Shown: positions 26,329-35,828, counted from the first letter of the stretch. The stretch: DNA of 64,000 nt from Xylanimicrobium pachnodae JCM 13526 = NBRC 107786 (GCA_001592145.1 BCWJ01000005.1:186001-250000), one strand, 5' to 3'. The notes: a model not told the origin generated them from the sequence alone. Numbers and translations are program-made.

Positions 26329-27644
26329 TGCAGCTGTGCCAGGAACGGGTTGCGTTCCGCCTGGCGGGCGTAGCCGGCCGGGTCGCGCACGCAGCGGGGG
26401 CACCAGTGGCCGCCCACCAGAACCAGGCGCGGGCTCGCGCGGAACAGGTGCCCGAATGCGCACCGCCACAGCAGCGGGGTGCCGAGGTCGCCGCGGCGGG
26501 CGGCCGGGCCGAGCCGTTGCCCGCCGCGGAAGGTGGCCGCCTGCGTGTAGTCGGCGTCGTCCCACCGCGCGGGTGGCTTGGTCTCGTCGTACCCGTGGTC
26601 GAGCAGCACGGGCGTGCGAGACGGCTCCGGCGGGGTGAATGTGTCCCAGTCCCCGATGCCGCGCCAGCGTGCGCGCGAGCCGAAGAACGCCGCCACCCGC
26701 TCGTCGTCCCGGCGGCGCAGGGCGTGCAGCGTGCCGCGGGGTTGGGCGGCCACCCGCCGGTGCACCACGTTCTTCAGGAGGTACGGCGGTGCCAGGCCCG
26801 CGGCGCGCACCAGCGGTGGGGCGGCGGCGACGGCCCGCCCGAGCGCCGCCTCGACCGTGTCGCGCACGTCCCGGGCGCCCAGCGCGGCCGCGACCGCGAC
26901 CAGGAACTGCCAGTTGGTCAGGCGCCACCCGGGCCCGCCGCCCACGTTGTAGATGCCGTGCCACAGCGCGTCGGGCGGTCCCTGCGCGATGGCGGCGAGC
27001 AGGCGCGCCGAGTCCTCGTCCGACACCCATTCGACGACACCGCCCAGCGGGACGTGCGTGGTGATCGGGTCACGCACCCGCAGCACGCCGGGATGCAGGA
27101 TGCCCGTCTGGCGCAGCCACGCCCACCGGGGCAGCCCCGACTCCACGAGCAGGCGCTCGGCCACCACCTTGGTCTGGCCGTACTCGTCGAACCGGGACAC
27201 GCGCACGGGGTCGCCCACCCGCCCCCAGTGGTGCGGCTCCGGCCGGTCGCCGGTCTCGGCCACGGAGCCGACGCCGATCACCTCGATGCGTGGGTCGGTG
27301 GCGCGTACCGCCCGGACGATGGTGCGCATCGACCCCACGTTGACGCGCCAGGCGAGTGCCGGGTGGGCGTCGGCGAGCGGGGAGACCACGGCGCCCACGG
27401 GCAGCACGCAGTCCACGTCGGCGATGGCGCGGCGCACGTCGTCGTAGGAGGTGAGGTCCCCCCACGCGACGCGCAGGTTCGCCATGTCGCGGAACTCGCG
27501 CAGCACCCGCCGGTCGGTCGCGGTGCGCTGGGCGAACGCGACGACGTCCACGGTGTCGTGGGCGGCCAGCGCGCGCAGGGTGGCGCGGCCCCAGTTGCCG
27601 GTCGCGCCTGTCAGGAGGATGCGGCGTCGTGCGTGCGTCGCCAT
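26325..27644 (-). CDS. NAD-dependent epimerase/dehydratase with C-terminal zinc-ribbon-like tail
   Basis: A 439-residue protein. Residues about 8-300 form an extended SDR Rossmann fold (ILLTGATGNWGRATL; catalytic Tyr/Lys as EYGQTKVV). The remaining 130 residues are atypical: a helical segment, then a Cys/His cluster (RCAFGHLF and, 13 residues on, HWCPRC) that looks like a small zinc ribbon. SDR epimerases of this type act on nucleotide sugars or lipid-linked substrates; the substrate here is unknown. The stop overlaps the VanZ start, suggesting a two-gene operon. Confidence 0.8.
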   Translation of the reverse strand: MATHARRRILLTGATGNWGRATLRALAAHDTVDVVAFAQRTATDRRVLREFRDMANLRVAWGDLTSYDDVRRAIADVDCVLPVGAVVSPLADAHPALAWRVNVGSMRTIVRAVRATDPRIEVIGVGSVAETGDRPEPHHWGRVGDPVRVSRFDEYGQTKVVAERLLVESGLPRWAWLRQTGILHPGVLRVRDPITTHVPLGGVVEWVSDEDSARLLAAIAQGPPDALWHGIYNVGGGPGWRLTNWQFLVAVAAALGARDVRDTVEAALGRAVAAAPPLVRAAGLAPPYLLKNVVHRRVAAQPRGTLHALRRRDDERVAAFFGSRARWRGIGDWDTFTPPEPSRTPVLLDHGYDETKPPARWDDADYTQAATFRGGQRLGPAARRGDLGTPLLWRCAFGHLFRASPRLVLVGGHWCPRCVRDPAGYARQAERNPFLAQLQ

Positions 27645-27816
27645 GGCGGCCCCCTGCCCGTCCCGGCGTCCTCGCCGTCGAGCACGCCCGGTCGTGTCTT
27701 CAGCGTACGCACGGCCCGTGGTCCGTGTGTGGGGTGCGACGTCGCCCCGTCGCGGCGGTCGCCACCGCAGGGGGTGTGATGCGTCAGTAACGGACACGGC
27801 GGCGCGGGTCGGCCGG

Positions 27817-27822
27817 TACTGT
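27817..27822 (+). promoter_or_regulatory. Leaderless-type -10 box of first PQQ-propeller gene
   Basis: TACTGT lies seven bases before GTG 27830. An almost identical sequence (CGGTACTGTCCG) precedes the next gene, so the promoter was duplicated with it. Confidence 0.55.
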
Positions 27823-27829
27823 CCGCAAC

Positions 27830-29812
27830 GTGGCCCGCAGACGCGCCGACAAGGATTCCTTCGCGTTCGACCTCGAGCCTGACGCCGAGCCCGGCACCGA
27901 GCCCGACGCCGTGCCCGCGGTCGGCGCCGAGGACGGCGGTGCTGCGCCCGACGACGTGCCGCACGACGTGTCCGGCCGGGACGACGGCGTGGCGGCACGC
28001 CTGGCGCGGCTGCCGTTCGTGCGCCTCCTCGTGCCCGCCCTCGCGGCCGTCACCGCGCGCGTCCGGTCCTGGCCGCGGCGCCGGGACGTCGCAGCGGTCG
28101 TCGCGCTGGTGCTGGCGGGTGCCGGGACGGCGGGCGTCCGCGCGGCGGTGTCGCAGGCGCGGGTGCGCGAGTGGGCCCGGATCGCGGCCACGGCGCCGGG
28201 CGCGGTGCTCGACCTCAGCCACGCACCGGTCGAGCAGTGGCGGGTGAGCCTGGTGCGCCCGGCCGTGCTCGGCGTCGTCGGCGACGTCCTGGTGGTGCGC
28301 GAGGAGCCCGCGGCCGGTGCCGGCACCGCGGCGCTGACCGGTGTCGACCCGATGACCGGGCGGGTCGCCTGGCGCACGACGGTCCCGGGTACCGCCGACT
28401 GCCAGGTGAGCGGGCCGGGGCAGTCGCCGATGCCGGAGGGACGGGTCGCGGACGGCACCGCCACCGTGTGCGTCGCGCCCGACCGGCGCTCCGTCGTCGT
28501 CGTCGCTGGGGACGGGACGACGCTCGCGGACCGGGCACTCGCCGACGTCGTCGAGCACGACGACGCCGCAGATGCCGCCGCAGACGCCCCCGACGACGCC
28601 GCAGACGCCGCAGACGCCGACGACGATGGCGGCGCGGACCGCACCGTCCCGGAAGGGCGCGTGCTGGTGGCGCCGGACGGGGCGCTCGTCCGCATCGACT
28701 ACCTGGGCGACCCGGTGCCGGTGGTGGCGCGCGCGGAGCTGGAGCCGGACGCCGGACAGGGCGGCGACGACCGGCGCCGCACGATGCGGTTGACCGCCGC
28801 GCTGGCCACGCGCGACGTGCGCGTGCGGTCCGAGGACGCCGCCACGGGCGACGTGCGCTGGCAGGTGGCGCTGGACGGTGCGACGCTCCCCGCCGGTGCG
28901 GCGCTCGCGGGGACCTCGGCCTGCCTGGGCTCCTGGGCCGCGGACGGCACCATCGGCGACCCGGAGTCGCAGTGGTCGGCCGCGCTGGACGCGACCCGGC
29001 TGCGGCTCACCCAGTGCGGGCTCGACGTGGTGCTGGACCTGGCCACGGGGGCCGTCGTCCGGCAGGAGGACGTCACCACGCCCGGCTACCTGGTGGGGCG
29101 CGGGCAGACGGTCCTGCTCCCCGACGGCGGCTGGGCGGAGGTCACCTGGTCGGACGCGGACGGTGCACCCGTCCCGACCTCGCACGTCTCCGGGCCCGAC
29201 GGCGCCGAGGTCGGCGCGATCCCCGGCGTGGCCGTCCCGGTGCTCGCGACCGACGGGCCGCGCTCGGCGCTCCTGCTCACGTCCGCCTGGTCGACCGGCA
29301 CGCCGAGTGGCACGCCGAGTGGCACGTCGAGTGGCACGCCGCGTGGCACCGGGAGCGGCGGCACCCCGCGTGGCGCGCCGAGCGAGGTCGCCGCGTACGA
29401 GGCCGCGACGGCCGAGCCGCTGTGGAGCCGGTCGCTGCCCCGTGTCCGACCGGTCGCCCGCACGCGCGACGTCGTCGTTGTCACGGACGGCGCCACCGTG
29501 ACCGGGCTGGACCGGAAGACGGGCGGGACGCGCTGGTCGGCGCCGCTGGACCTGCCGGACCGGGCGCGCCGCTCCGGGCAGCCGAGCAACGCCTACCGGA
29601 TCACCGGCGCCCTGACCGACGGGCAGCGGGTCACGATCGCGAGCCAGGTGGACCCCGAGGGGTACGGGGTCACCGGCAACCTGACGGTGATGACCACGTT
29701 CGACCTGGCCACGGGGGCGGTGGTGTGGAGCACCGGTCCCGACCGTGCGCTGTCGGCCGTCGCGGGCCACCTGTACCGGGTCGGTGCCGCCGCGCTGACC
29801 GCCGTGGGATAG
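27830..29812 (+). CDS. Membrane-anchored PQQ-like beta-propeller protein
   Basis: A 660-residue protein with a cytoplasmic acidic N-terminus (about 80 residues), one membrane segment (DVAAVVALVLAGAGTAGV, around residue 85-103) and an exported domain rich in PQQ-propeller motifs such as ATGAVVWSTG, LDRKTGGTRWSAPL and EAATAEPLWSRSL. Such domains usually scaffold protein binding; no catalytic residues are recognised. Contains Asp/Ala-rich and Gly-Thr/Ser-Pro repeat insertions. Followed by a paralogue with the same layout and promoter. Function unknown. Confidence 0.75.
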   Translation: MARRRADKDSFAFDLEPDAEPGTEPDAVPAVGAEDGGAAPDDVPHDVSGRDDGVAARLARLPFVRLLVPALAAVTARVRSWPRRRDVAAVVALVLAGAGTAGVRAAVSQARVREWARIAATAPGAVLDLSHAPVEQWRVSLVRPAVLGVVGDVLVVREEPAAGAGTAALTGVDPMTGRVAWRTTVPGTADCQVSGPGQSPMPEGRVADGTATVCVAPDRRSVVVVAGDGTTLADRALADVVEHDDAADAAADAPDDAADAADADDDGGADRTVPEGRVLVAPDGALVRIDYLGDPVPVVARAELEPDAGQGGDDRRRTMRLTAALATRDVRVRSEDAATGDVRWQVALDGATLPAGAALAGTSACLGSWAADGTIGDPESQWSAALDATRLRLTQCGLDVVLDLATGAVVRQEDVTTPGYLVGRGQTVLLPDGGWAEVTWSDADGAPVPTSHVSGPDGAEVGAIPGVAVPVLATDGPRSALLLTSAWSTGTPSGTPSGTSSGTPRGTGSGGTPRGAPSEVAAYEAATAEPLWSRSLPRVRPVARTRDVVVVTDGATVTGLDRKTGGTRWSAPLDLPDRARRSGQPSNAYRITGALTDGQRVTIASQVDPEGYGVTGNLTVMTTFDLATGAVVWSTGPDRALSAVAGHLYRVGAAALTAVG

Positions 29813-29856
29813 GAGTGCGCAGAGCCGCGAGGCGGTGCGCCCGGACCCGCGCGCGG

Positions 29857-29862
29857 TACTGT
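29857..29862 (+). promoter_or_regulatory. Leaderless-type -10 box of second PQQ-propeller gene
   Basis: TACTGT lies six bases before GTG 29869, within a sequence nearly identical to that before the upstream paralogue. Confidence 0.55.
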
Positions 29863-29868
29863 CCGGCC

Positions 29869-31752
29869 GTGGTTCGCAGACGATCCGACGCCGGCACCTT
29901 CACCTTCGATCTGGAGCCCGACGAGGACTCCCTCCCGGTGGCCGCTGGGTCGACGGCCGGCGAGCAGGGCGTCGCCGGGCCGGGCGTCGCTGGGCCGGGA
30001 GCCGCCGAGCCGGGCGTGGTCGAGCCGCCGGTGCTGGTGCGGGCCGGTGCGGCCGTGGTCCGCCGCCTGCGATCCTGGCCGCGCCGTCGCCTGATCGCGG
30101 TGGGCACGGCGCTGGGCGTCGTCGTCGCGGGAGCCGTGGGAACCCCGGTCGCGCTCACGCAGGCGCGGCAGCGGGCGTGGGAGCGCGTCGCGGCCACCAC
30201 GCCGGGCGCGGTGCTCGACCTGAGCCACGCGCCCACCGAGACATGGCGCACGAAGCTGGCGGGAGCGCAGCCGGTCGCGCTGGTCTCCGGCACGCTCGTG
30301 GTGACCGACGGGCAGTGGGGGAGCAACCACACCCTGCACGGGCTGGACCCCGCCACGGGCACGGTGCGCTGGTCCATGGTGGTGCCCGACGGCGGAGAGT
30401 GCTCGGTCGGGGTGAACCCGTGGCTGGGCGGCCTGGCGCCCCGGATGAACGCCGGCGACACGATGGTGTGCGTGGCGGACACGCAGCGCCGGGTGTCCGT
30501 CGTCGACGGCGACGGGGCGCTGCTCGCCGCGCGCGAGCTGACCGACGCGGTGGACGCGGCGAACGATGGTGCGGCCACCGATGACGCGGCAACCGATGAC
30601 GCGGCGCAGTGGGCGAGCCGTGCGGCGCACCGCGTCCTGGTGCTCTCGGGCGGGGAGGTCATCCGCATCGACCGGCTGGGCGACCCGGGTGCGCCCGCCC
30701 GCCTGGGGCCGCTCACGCCCTACGGGGACGGGCCGCGCACCGCGCCGCTGCTCGATCCCCTCGTCCTCCGCGACGTGCGGGTGCGCGTCGAGGACGCGGT
30801 GACGGGCGCCGTGCGCTGGGAGACGGTGCTCGACGTCCCCGACCTGCCGGCGGGCGCCGTCGTGGACGAGAACTCGATGTGCGTGGGCTGGGAGGACGAC
30901 GGTCGTGCCGCCGATCCGGAGGGGCAGTGGTCGGACGGGCTGGACGCCACCCGGCTGCATCTGCGGGCGTGCGGTCTCGATGCCGCGCTGGACCTGGCGA
31001 CGGGTGACGTCGTCGGGGAGGAGGACGGGGAGGACGACGCGGGCGCCGGCACGCCGGGTCGCGCCGAGTGGCTCCGCGCGGACGTCCCGCTGGCGGACGG
31101 TCTGTGGGCCGCGGTGCGGATGCGGAGCGACCCGGTGACGGGGAAGACCGAGGCGGAGTCACGGATCACCCGGGTGGACGGCACCGCTGTCGGCACCGTG
31201 CCGGGCCTGGTCATCCCGCCCCTCGCGAGCGACGGGACGGGCGCCGCGCCGCTGATCACCGCGCCCTTCTGGGAGGGCACGGACGACGGCGAGGTGGTCG
31301 CGTACGACGCCGACACCGTCGAGCCCCGGTGGCGCGCCCCGCTGCCGCACGCCCGGCTGCTGGCCCACACCGCCGACGTCGTCGTCCTCTCGGACGGGCG
31401 CACCGTGACGGGACTCGACCGGGAGACGGGCCGCACCCGCTGGCAGCGCGCCCTGACCGGCACGGAGCCGCCCGTGACCCCGGGCATCGACGCCGGGCTG
31501 TCCGTGACCACCGGCCCGCGGCCCGACCCGTCCGTGATCCACGACGCGCTCACCGACGGCCGCCGCGTGCTCGTCGCGATGCCCGATCACCTCGACGACG
31601 CGACCTACGCCTTCGACGGTCCGACCGCGCTGACGACGCTCGACCTGGCCACCGGGGACGTCGTCTGGCAGGCGACCTCCCCGCGGGTGCCCTACCCGGT
31701 CGCCGGCCGCCTGATCCGCGTCGACGCGGACGCCGTGGTGGGACTGGGGTAG
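29869..31752 (+). CDS. Membrane-anchored PQQ-like beta-propeller protein, paralogue
   Basis: A 627-residue paralogue of the preceding gene. It shares the opening (RRRSDAGTFTFDLEPDED compared with RRRADKDSFAFDLEPDAE), a membrane segment near residues 74-93 (LIAVGTALGVVVAGAVG), the juxtamembrane motif ATTPGAVLDLSHAP and the propeller repeats (LDPATGTVRWSMVV, LDRETGRTRWQRAL, LDLATGDVVWQ). The acidic N-terminus is shorter and the central Asp/Ala insertions differ. Convergent with the MFS gene, whose stop lies only five bases away. Tandem duplication is clear; function unknown. Confidence 0.75.
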   Translation: MVRRRSDAGTFTFDLEPDEDSLPVAAGSTAGEQGVAGPGVAGPGAAEPGVVEPPVLVRAGAAVVRRLRSWPRRRLIAVGTALGVVVAGAVGTPVALTQARQRAWERVAATTPGAVLDLSHAPTETWRTKLAGAQPVALVSGTLVVTDGQWGSNHTLHGLDPATGTVRWSMVVPDGGECSVGVNPWLGGLAPRMNAGDTMVCVADTQRRVSVVDGDGALLAARELTDAVDAANDGAATDDAATDDAAQWASRAAHRVLVLSGGEVIRIDRLGDPGAPARLGPLTPYGDGPRTAPLLDPLVLRDVRVRVEDAVTGAVRWETVLDVPDLPAGAVVDENSMCVGWEDDGRAADPEGQWSDGLDATRLHLRACGLDAALDLATGDVVGEEDGEDDAGAGTPGRAEWLRADVPLADGLWAAVRMRSDPVTGKTEAESRITRVDGTAVGTVPGLVIPPLASDGTGAAPLITAPFWEGTDDGEVVAYDADTVEPRWRAPLPHARLLAHTADVVVLSDGRTVTGLDRETGRTRWQRALTGTEPPVTPGIDAGLSVTTGPRPDPSVIHDALTDGRRVLVAMPDHLDDATYAFDGPTALTTLDLATGDVVWQATSPRVPYPVAGRLIRVDADAVVGLG

Positions 31753-31756
31753 CGGC

Positions 31757-33085
31757 TCACGCCCGCCGCGGTCCGGGGGTGCGCGGAGGGCGGGTGGCCA
31801 CCGCCATCGTCACCCCCATGACGGCCAGCACGCCGACGACGCCGAGCAGCGGCACCGTCCACCCGCCGCTCGCCGTGCGGACCGCGCCGAGCACCGTGGG
31901 GGCCAGCGCCGCGAACAGGTATCCCACGGTCTGGATGATCGCGGACGCCCGCCGCGCCGCCGCCACCGACGGGGACCGCTGCGCGATCAGCGTGAAGATG
32001 ACCGTGAAGTTCCCGCCCTGCGCCACGCCCGCCAGCGCCACCCACACCACCGCCGCGCCGGGGGCGATCAGCATCCCCGCGGGCAGCGCGATCCACAGCG
32101 CCACGAACACGAGGGCCACCGCGCGCATCGGCACCCGGCGTCCCAGCGCGAACGGGGCGCCCAGGGAGCCCAGCACGGCCGTGAGCTGGAACGGGGCGGC
32201 CAGCCCGCCCGCCGCGGCGACGTCGACCCCGAGCTGCGAGTGCAGGATCTGGGGCAGCCACGCGGTGACGGCGTAGTACGCCGACGACTGCCCCGCGAAC
32301 GCGACGCACAGCAGCGCCACCAGGACGGCGACGGGGCGGCCCAGCTGGGGCCTCCCCTCGTGCCGGGCGCCGACGGCGGGGGCGACGGCGGGGCGGTGCG
32401 CGTCGGCTGCGCCGACGGTGGGCGTCTCGTCGGCTGCGCCGAGGGCGGGCGTCTCGTCGGCTGCGCCGACCGGGCGGATCGCGGCCGACCACAGGACGAA
32501 CGCGACCACGGCGAGCGCGGCCCACCCGGCGAGCGCCCACTGCCAGCCCCACACGAGCGCGAGCGGCACGGTGAGCGTGGTGGCGAGCGCCGAGCCGACG
32601 TTCATCATGGCGGAGTACGCACCGGTCACGGCCGCTGACCGGCGCAGGAAGTCGCGGGCGATGACGACGGGGACGGCCACGTTGCCCACCGTGATCCCCG
32701 CGCCGAGCACCGCCGTGCCGATCAGCGCGACGGGGAGCGAGGGCACCGCCGAGCGGATGAGCTGGCCCGCGAACAGCCCGGCGACGGCCACGAGCACGGC
32801 GCGCTCCGGGCCCATGCGGGCCACCAGCACGGACGCGAGCGGGGTGAACAGCGCGAAGCACAGCACGGGGACGCTGGTGAGCAGCCCGGCCTGTGCCGGG
32901 GTCAGGTCCAGCGCGTCCGAGACCTGCCCGACGACGGGCGGCAGCGACGTGAGCGGGGCGCGCAGGTTGAGGGCGACGAGCAGCAGCGCGACCAGCAGGA
33001 ACCCGCCGGCGTGCCCGGTCCCGCCCGCTCCCGTCATCCTGTGGGAGCGCAGCGAGTCGCGGGACCCAGGACCGAGGAACCTCAC
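31757..33085 (-). CDS. CynX/NimT-type MFS transporter
   Basis: A 442-residue 12-helix major facilitator. The first helix reads GFLLVALLLVALNLRAPLTSLPPVVG, typical of CynX/NimT (cyanate/2-nitroimidazole) carriers, with an MFS loop VLVARMGPERAVLV between helices 2 and 3. The central cytoplasmic loop contains a short Ala-Asp-Glu-Thr-Pro repeat. The exported or imported compound is unknown. GTG 33085 is the longest start; ATG 33037 is a reasonable alternative. It lies 16 bp behind a MarR gene on the same strand, so MarR-controlled efflux is likely. Confidence 0.88.
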   Translation of the reverse strand: MRFLGPGSRDSLRSHRMTGAGGTGHAGGFLLVALLLVALNLRAPLTSLPPVVGQVSDALDLTPAQAGLLTSVPVLCFALFTPLASVLVARMGPERAVLVAVAGLFAGQLIRSAVPSLPVALIGTAVLGAGITVGNVAVPVVIARDFLRRSAAVTGAYSAMMNVGSALATTLTVPLALVWGWQWALAGWAALAVVAFVLWSAAIRPVGAADETPALGAADETPTVGAADAHRPAVAPAVGARHEGRPQLGRPVAVLVALLCVAFAGQSSAYYAVTAWLPQILHSQLGVDVAAAGGLAAPFQLTAVLGSLGAPFALGRRVPMRAVALVFVALWIALPAGMLIAPGAAVVWVALAGVAQGGNFTVIFTLIAQRSPSVAAARRASAIIQTVGYLFAALAPTVLGAVRTASGGWTVPLLGVVGVLAVMGVTMAVATRPPRTPGPRRA

Positions 33086-33101
33086 GCTGCCGACACGGTG
33101 C

Positions 33102-33632
33102 TCAGGACCGGGCGGGATCGTCGAACTGGGCGCCGAGGGCGCGCAGCAGGCCGGCGAGCTCGGGGCGGCGGGCCGGGTCCAGGTTGTCCAGCATGGCGGC
33201 CTCGTGCGCGAGCAGGTCGGTCAGGGCGGCGTCCACGCGCCGCAGCCCGGCGTCCGTGAGGCGCACGACGACGCCGCGCCGGTCGTCGGGGGAGCGGTGC
33301 CGTTCGACCAGGCCGCGGCCCTCGAGCCGGTCGATGCGGTTGGTCATGGTGCCGCTGGTGACCAGGGTGGCGGTGACCAGCGCGCCGGGGGACAGCTCGT
33401 AGGGTTCGCCGGACCGGCGCAGGGCGGAGAGCACGTCGAACTCCCACGAGTCGAGCTCGTGGGTGGTGAACGCGGTGCGCCGGGCGCGGTCGAGCTGCCG
33501 GGCCAGGCGGGTGATCCGGGAGAACACCTCGAGCGGTTCGACGGCGAGGTCCGGGCGCTCGCGGCGCCAGTCCGCGACGATGCGGTCCACCTCGTCATGC
33601 ATCGGCCGGGTGCCGGGGGTGGCTGACTCCAT
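33102..33632 (-). CDS. MarR family regulator of the adjacent MFS transporter
   Basis: A 176-residue MarR protein with the winged-helix region SPGALVTATLVTSGTMTNRI and the wing DDRRGVVVRLTDAG. The preceding promoter contains TCTCGACGTCAAGA, a palindrome with one mismatch of the type bound by MarR multidrug regulators, so autorepression together with the downstream MFS gene is likely. The ligand is unknown. Confidence 0.9.
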   Translation of the reverse strand: MESATPGTRPMHDEVDRIVADWRRERPDLAVEPLEVFSRITRLARQLDRARRTAFTTHELDSWEFDVLSALRRSGEPYELSPGALVTATLVTSGTMTNRIDRLEGRGLVERHRSPDDRRGVVVRLTDAGLRRVDAALTDLLAHEAAMLDNLDPARRPELAGLLRALGAQFDDPARS

Positions 33633-33651
33633 GACGCGAGACTACGCGATA

Positions 33652-33672
33652 TCTCGACGTCAAGACTCTTGA
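33652..33672. promoter_or_regulatory. MarR operator upstream of marR-MFS operon
   Basis: TCTCGACGTCAAGA (33652-33665) is a 14-bp inverted repeat with one mismatched pair. TCAAGACTCTTGA (33660-33672) is an overlapping perfect palindrome. Both lie 20-40 bp before the MarR start, where bound repressor would cover the promoter. Confidence 0.65.
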
Positions 33673-33726
33673 TGCGGCGCCGCACAGGGGGCGGCGGGTG
33701 AGGTGGTGGGTGAGGCGGCGGGCGCG

Positions 33727-34923
33727 TCACGCCCGACGCAGCGCGTCCTTGAGCTTGATGCGCGCACCGGTACGCAGCACGGCGTTGCCGTACACCGTCC
33801 CGGCCAGCCAGACGAGCACCGGGAGCACGGCGAGCGAGAGCCCGAGGGCCAGCCACGGCTCCCAGGCCGCCGTCGTCCCCATGCCCTCGCGGATCGGCAT
33901 GAGGAACGGCGAGAACCCGGGGATGAGCGACAGGGTGGTGGCGAGCTGGTTCGTGGGGTCGGCGGGCAGCACGGACACGCCGAACACGTAGGGCAGGATC
34001 ATGAACATCAGCGCGGGCGTGATGACGGACCCCACCTCCTCCTGGCGCGAGACCAGGGAGGCGAGCCCGGCCAGCACGATGGCGTAGGTGGTGTACCCGA
34101 CCAGGAACCAGGCGAGCGCCCAGCCCAGCGTGGGCCCGACGCGGATCCCGGAGGTGTCGAGCAGCCCGGTCCGGGACGCCGCGATGGCCGCCGCGCCCAC
34201 GGTGACCACCACCTGCGCCAACCCGACGAGCCCGATGCCCACCACCTTGCCGGCCATGAGCTGGCCGGGGCGCACCGTGGAGAGCAGCAGCTCGACGACG
34301 CGGGACGTCTTCTCCTCGACCACGCCCTGCGCCACGAGCTGGGACGCGATCATGAGGGCCACGTAGATGACGATCCCCACGACCACCCCGGCGATGATCT
34401 GGGTGGCGTCCCGCTCGGTGGGCGGATCTAGTGCCTCGACGGTGGCACCCGCCTGGGCCAGCGCGGCGGACACCTGGGCCGGGTCGCCGCCCAGCGCGTC
34501 CACCTGGGTGGTGAGCACCTGCTGCTGCGCGATGCCGTGGAGCAGCGGCTGGAGAGTCGGGTCCAGCGTGGTCAGCACGTGCACGGTGAGCCCGTGCGGC
34601 GCCGGTTCGACGACGGCGTCGTAGTCGTCGTCGCGCAGCAGGCGATCGACGTCGCCGGGGGCGACCGTGGTGACGTGGGCCTCGATGCCGGACGCCGCGG
34701 CGGACTGCTCGACGACGGCGGCGGTGGCCGCGTCCGTGGCGCCCAGCGTGTACGTGGTGGTGCGGCCCGTGGTGGCGTTCGCGACGAGCACGCCCGCGAC
34801 GACGCCGACGACGAGCAGCACGGTCGTGATGATGAACGACCGCTGGCGCAGCCGGACCAGGAGCTCGCGCTGCGCGATGATCCACACGGCCCGCAGGGGA
34901 GACACGGACGTGACGGTGCTCAT
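33727..34923 (-). CDS. ABC-2 type transporter permease (NatB-like)
   Basis: A 398-residue permease with one N-terminal helix (FIITTVLLVVGVVAGVLV), a large extracytoplasmic domain (about 50-180) and five or six C-terminal helices beginning at IIAGVVVGIVIYVALMIASQ, the layout of ABC-2 permeases such as NatB (PF12698). The conserved EEKTSRVVELLLSTV cytoplasmic helix is present. Its ATG overlap partner is the ATPase gene upstream (ATGA at 34920-34923). Probably exports sodium, drugs or another substrate; this cannot be decided from sequence. Confidence 0.9.
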   Translation of the reverse strand: MSTVTSVSPLRAVWIIAQRELLVRLRQRSFIITTVLLVVGVVAGVLVANATTGRTTTYTLGATDAATAAVVEQSAAASGIEAHVTTVAPGDVDRLLRDDDYDAVVEPAPHGLTVHVLTTLDPTLQPLLHGIAQQQVLTTQVDALGGDPAQVSAALAQAGATVEALDPPTERDATQIIAGVVVGIVIYVALMIASQLVAQGVVEEKTSRVVELLLSTVRPGQLMAGKVVGIGLVGLAQVVVTVGAAAIAASRTGLLDTSGIRVGPTLGWALAWFLVGYTTYAIVLAGLASLVSRQEEVGSVITPALMFMILPYVFGVSVLPADPTNQLATTLSLIPGFSPFLMPIREGMGTTAAWEPWLALGLSLAVLPVLVWLAGTVYGNAVLRTGARIKLKDALRRA

Positions 34924-35828
34924 CGGGCGACCTCCTCGGAGACGACATCGGAGACGACGTGGCGGTACAGGTCGGTCAGCGACGGGCGCGACGGGGTGAA
35001 CTCGTGCACGGGTCCGGTGGCGAGGGCCGCGCGCAGCACGTCCTGCCCGTCACCCGCGGCCTCGACGACGGTGCGGTCCCCGGCCTGGGACAGGACGCGC
35101 GCCCCCGGGACGGCGGCGAGCCACGACGGGTCGGTGGGCCCCACCACCTCCCACCGCGGCCGGTCGGTGGCGCGCAGTTCACCGATGGTGCCCGTGGCCA
35201 CCATGCGTCCCGTCTTGATGATGCCCACGCGGTGGCACAGCCGCTCGACCAGGTCGAGCTGGTGGGAGGAGAAGATGACGGGCACCCCGGCCGTGGCGCG
35301 GTCGTTCAGCACACCGCTCATGACGTCGACGGCCACGGGGTCCAGCCCGGAGAACGGTTCGTCGAGCACCAGCAGCTCGGGGTCGTGCACCAGTGCCGCG
35401 GCGAGCTGGACGCGCTGCTGGTTGCCCAGCGAGAGCTTCTGCACCTCGTCGCCCAGACGTTGCTCGACGCCGAGGGTCTCCGCCCACCGCCGCGCGGACG
35501 CACGGGCCGCCTGTGGTGTCAGGCCGTGCAGGCGGGCCAGGTACTCGAGCTGATCACCCACGTGCATCTTGGGGTAGAGCCCACGCTCCTCGGGCATGTA
35601 CCCCACCTGGCGGCGGTCGTCGAGCGTGATGGGCCGGCCGTCCCAGCGCACGGTCCCGCCGTCGGCCGCGAGCACGCCCAGCACGATGCGCATCGTCGTC
35701 GTCTTGCCCGCCCCGTTGGAACCGACGAACCCGAAGATCTCCCCGGCCCCGACGGTGAAGGACACCCCGTCGAGCGCCCGCAGGGCTCCGTACGACTTGG
35801 TCAGGGTGTCGAGCTCCAGTGCGGCCAC
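34920..35828 (-). CDS. ABC transporter ATP-binding protein (NatA-like)
   Basis: A 302-residue ATPase with Walker A GSNGAGKTT, signature LSLGNQQRVQL, Walker B LLVLDEP and switch His in FSSHQLD, plus a C-terminal regulatory extension (DUF4162-like, about 220-300) typical of export ATPases pairing with ABC-2 permeases. Gene order ATPase then permease with four-base overlap indicates a two-component exporter. Lies 73 bp downstream of a TetR gene on the same strand, which may regulate it. Confidence 0.92.
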   Translation of the reverse strand: MAALELDTLTKSYGALRALDGVSFTVGAGEIFGFVGSNGAGKTTTMRIVLGVLAADGGTVRWDGRPITLDDRRQVGYMPEERGLYPKMHVGDQLEYLARLHGLTPQAARASARRWAETLGVEQRLGDEVQKLSLGNQQRVQLAAALVHDPELLVLDEPFSGLDPVAVDVMSGVLNDRATAGVPVIFSSHQLDLVERLCHRVGIIKTGRMVATGTIGELRATDRPRWEVVGPTDPSWLAAVPGARVLSQAGDRTVVEAAGDGQDVLRAALATGPVHEFTPSRPSLTDLYRHVVSDVVSEEVAR

